NCBI GenBank assembly: GCA_020632695.1 | Contig: JACKFB010000005.1 | Span: 186,001 to 250,000 of the forward strand | Origin: Deltaproteobacteria bacterium | GTDB taxonomy: Bacteria; Myxococcota_A; UBA9042; PHBI01; JACKFB01 | Length of the DNA: 64,000 nt | Reading direction: 5' to 3' | Shown here: positions 63,369 to 64,000 of the stretch, piece after piece | Layout of the letters: each line of letters opens with the position of its first letter | How positions within the stretch are numbered: the first letter of the stretch is position 1 | The notes under the pieces: model-generated | What the model was told of the DNA's origin: nothing | What the model saw: the letters and a program-made list of their open reading frames with translations, nothing else | The model's database searches: none | Program-made: the position numbers and the translations under genes

Positions 63369-64000
63369 TTGGACAGGCGGCGAGACAACAACAACCTCTG
63401 CTGCTCCTTCTGCGGAAAGAGCCAGCGAGAGGTGAAGAAGCTGATCGCAGGCCCCACCGTCTACATCTGCGACGAGTGCATCGGTCTCTGCAACGACATC
63501 ATCCGCGAGGAGAACGAGAAGGAGGAGAGCTTCGGCGACCTCGGCGCCCTCCCCAAGCCTCGCGAGATCCGGGAGACCCTCGACCAGTACGTGATCGGCC
63601 AGAGCCGGGCGAAGAAGATCCTCTCGGTCGCGGTCTACAACCACTACAAGCGCATCGACCACAACGACCTCCACAAGGATGACGTGGAGCTGTCGAAGTC
63701 GAACATCCTGCTGCTGGGTCCCACCGGCAGCGGCAAGACGCTGCTGGCCCAGACCCTGGCGAAGATCCTCAACGTGCCATTCACGATCGTCGACGCCACG
63801 ACGCTCACCGAGGCGGGCTACGTGGGCGAGGATGTCGAGAACATCATCGTCAACCTCCTGCAGAACGCCGAGCACGACAAGGAGCGCGCCGAGCGCGGGA
63901 TCATCTACATCGACGAGATCGACAAGATCTCGCGCAAGTCCGACAACCCGTCGATCACGCGCGACGTGTCGGGCGAGGGCGTGCAGCAGGCGCTGCTGAA
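63369..64000 (+). CDS. clpX: ATP-dependent Clp protease ATP-binding subunit ClpX (partial, runs off the window)
   Basis: About 210 N-terminal residues are visible. The zinc-binding domain (CSFCGK and CDECIGLC) recognises substrates and adaptors. The AAA+ start follows with Walker A LGPTGSGKTLLAQ, the TEAGYVGEDVE pore region and Walker B GIIYIDEIDKIS. The probable start is TTG 63369 (LDRRRDNNN), with GGGGAG upstream; GTG 63327 is an alternative. ClpX unfolds substrates into ClpP, whose gene is just upstream. The gene continues past base 64000. Confidence 0.96.
   Translation, partial: MDRRRDNNNLCCSFCGKSQREVKKLIAGPTVYICDECIGLCNDIIREENEKEESFGDLGALPKPREIRETLDQYVIGQSRAKKILSVAVYNHYKRIDHNDLHKDDVELSKSNILLLGPTGSGKTLLAQTLAKILNVPFTIVDATTLTEAGYVGEDVENIIVNLLQNAEHDKERAERGIIYIDEIDKISRKSDNPSITRDVSGEGVQQALL

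Overview
The window is strongly GC-rich and densely coded. Its gene content fits a myxobacterium-like member of the Myxococcota: a Ser/Thr kinase with PEGA domains, a GYF/AgmX-type protein, several lipoproteins, a PhaR-type regulator, ethylmalonyl-CoA pathway genes and a contractile phage-tail-like particle. This assignment is an inference from gene content; no rRNA gene is present to test it.

Layout. 1-5.7 kb: the tail of an upstream gene and meaB on +, then purE and a tightly coupled minus-strand operon, mcl-mcd-mch. The three enzymes form the late arm of the ethylmalonyl-CoA pathway for acetyl-CoA assimilation. 5.9-12.6 kb: RadC, a GYF/TonB-like envelope protein, three lipoproteins, a Fur-family regulator, a PhaR-type regulator and a small outer-membrane barrel. 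12.6-13.0 kb: an intergenic region with about three degenerate copies of a ~91-bp tandem repeat.

13.0-34.9 kb is the centrepiece, a single minus-strand contractile-injection-system (eCIS, Afp/PVC-like) locus. In transcription order it encodes a DUF4255 tail terminator, sheath 1, tube 1, a gp41-like chaperone candidate, a DUF6760 protein, sheath 2, tube 2 and a giant 1781-aa low-complexity protein. It continues with a LysM tube/hub protein, a gpD-like hub, a zinc-ribbon peptide, gp25, baseplate J, a PASTA-gpI fusion, an eCIS-associated 511-aa protein, an FHA protein and a secreted VWA-TM-FHA protein. No capsid, terminase, integrase or lysis gene is present, so this is not a prophage. No AAA+ ATPase, PAAR tip, gp5-type spike or tail fibre could be recognised. 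A terminator-like hairpin after tube 1 and several smaller hairpins at structural-gene junctions suggest graded expression.

35.2-49.9 kb: a lipoprotein, a divergent secreted TPR-CHAT protease-like protein, a membrane-anchored hypothetical, a GT39-type glycosyltransferase, a PEGA-containing Ser/Thr kinase, UvrA, a PP2C phosphatase, and the AmgK-MurU pair for muramic-acid recycling. The kinase, phosphatase and FHA proteins could form a phospho-threonine circuit acting on the particle; this is a hypothesis.

50.1-58.2 kb: a complex I operon containing only nuoE, F, J, K, L, M and N behind a strong sigma70-type promoter. 58.1-60.4 kb: three overlapping minus-strand genes (secreted hypothetical, SprT-like metalloprotease, four-TM membrane protein). 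60.4-61.1 kb: a tRNA cluster (Arg-TCT, His-GTG, Arg-TCG, Lys-CTT, terminator, Leu-TAG). It leads into tig-clpP-clpX; tig carries an unusual histidine-rich stretch and clpX runs off the window end.
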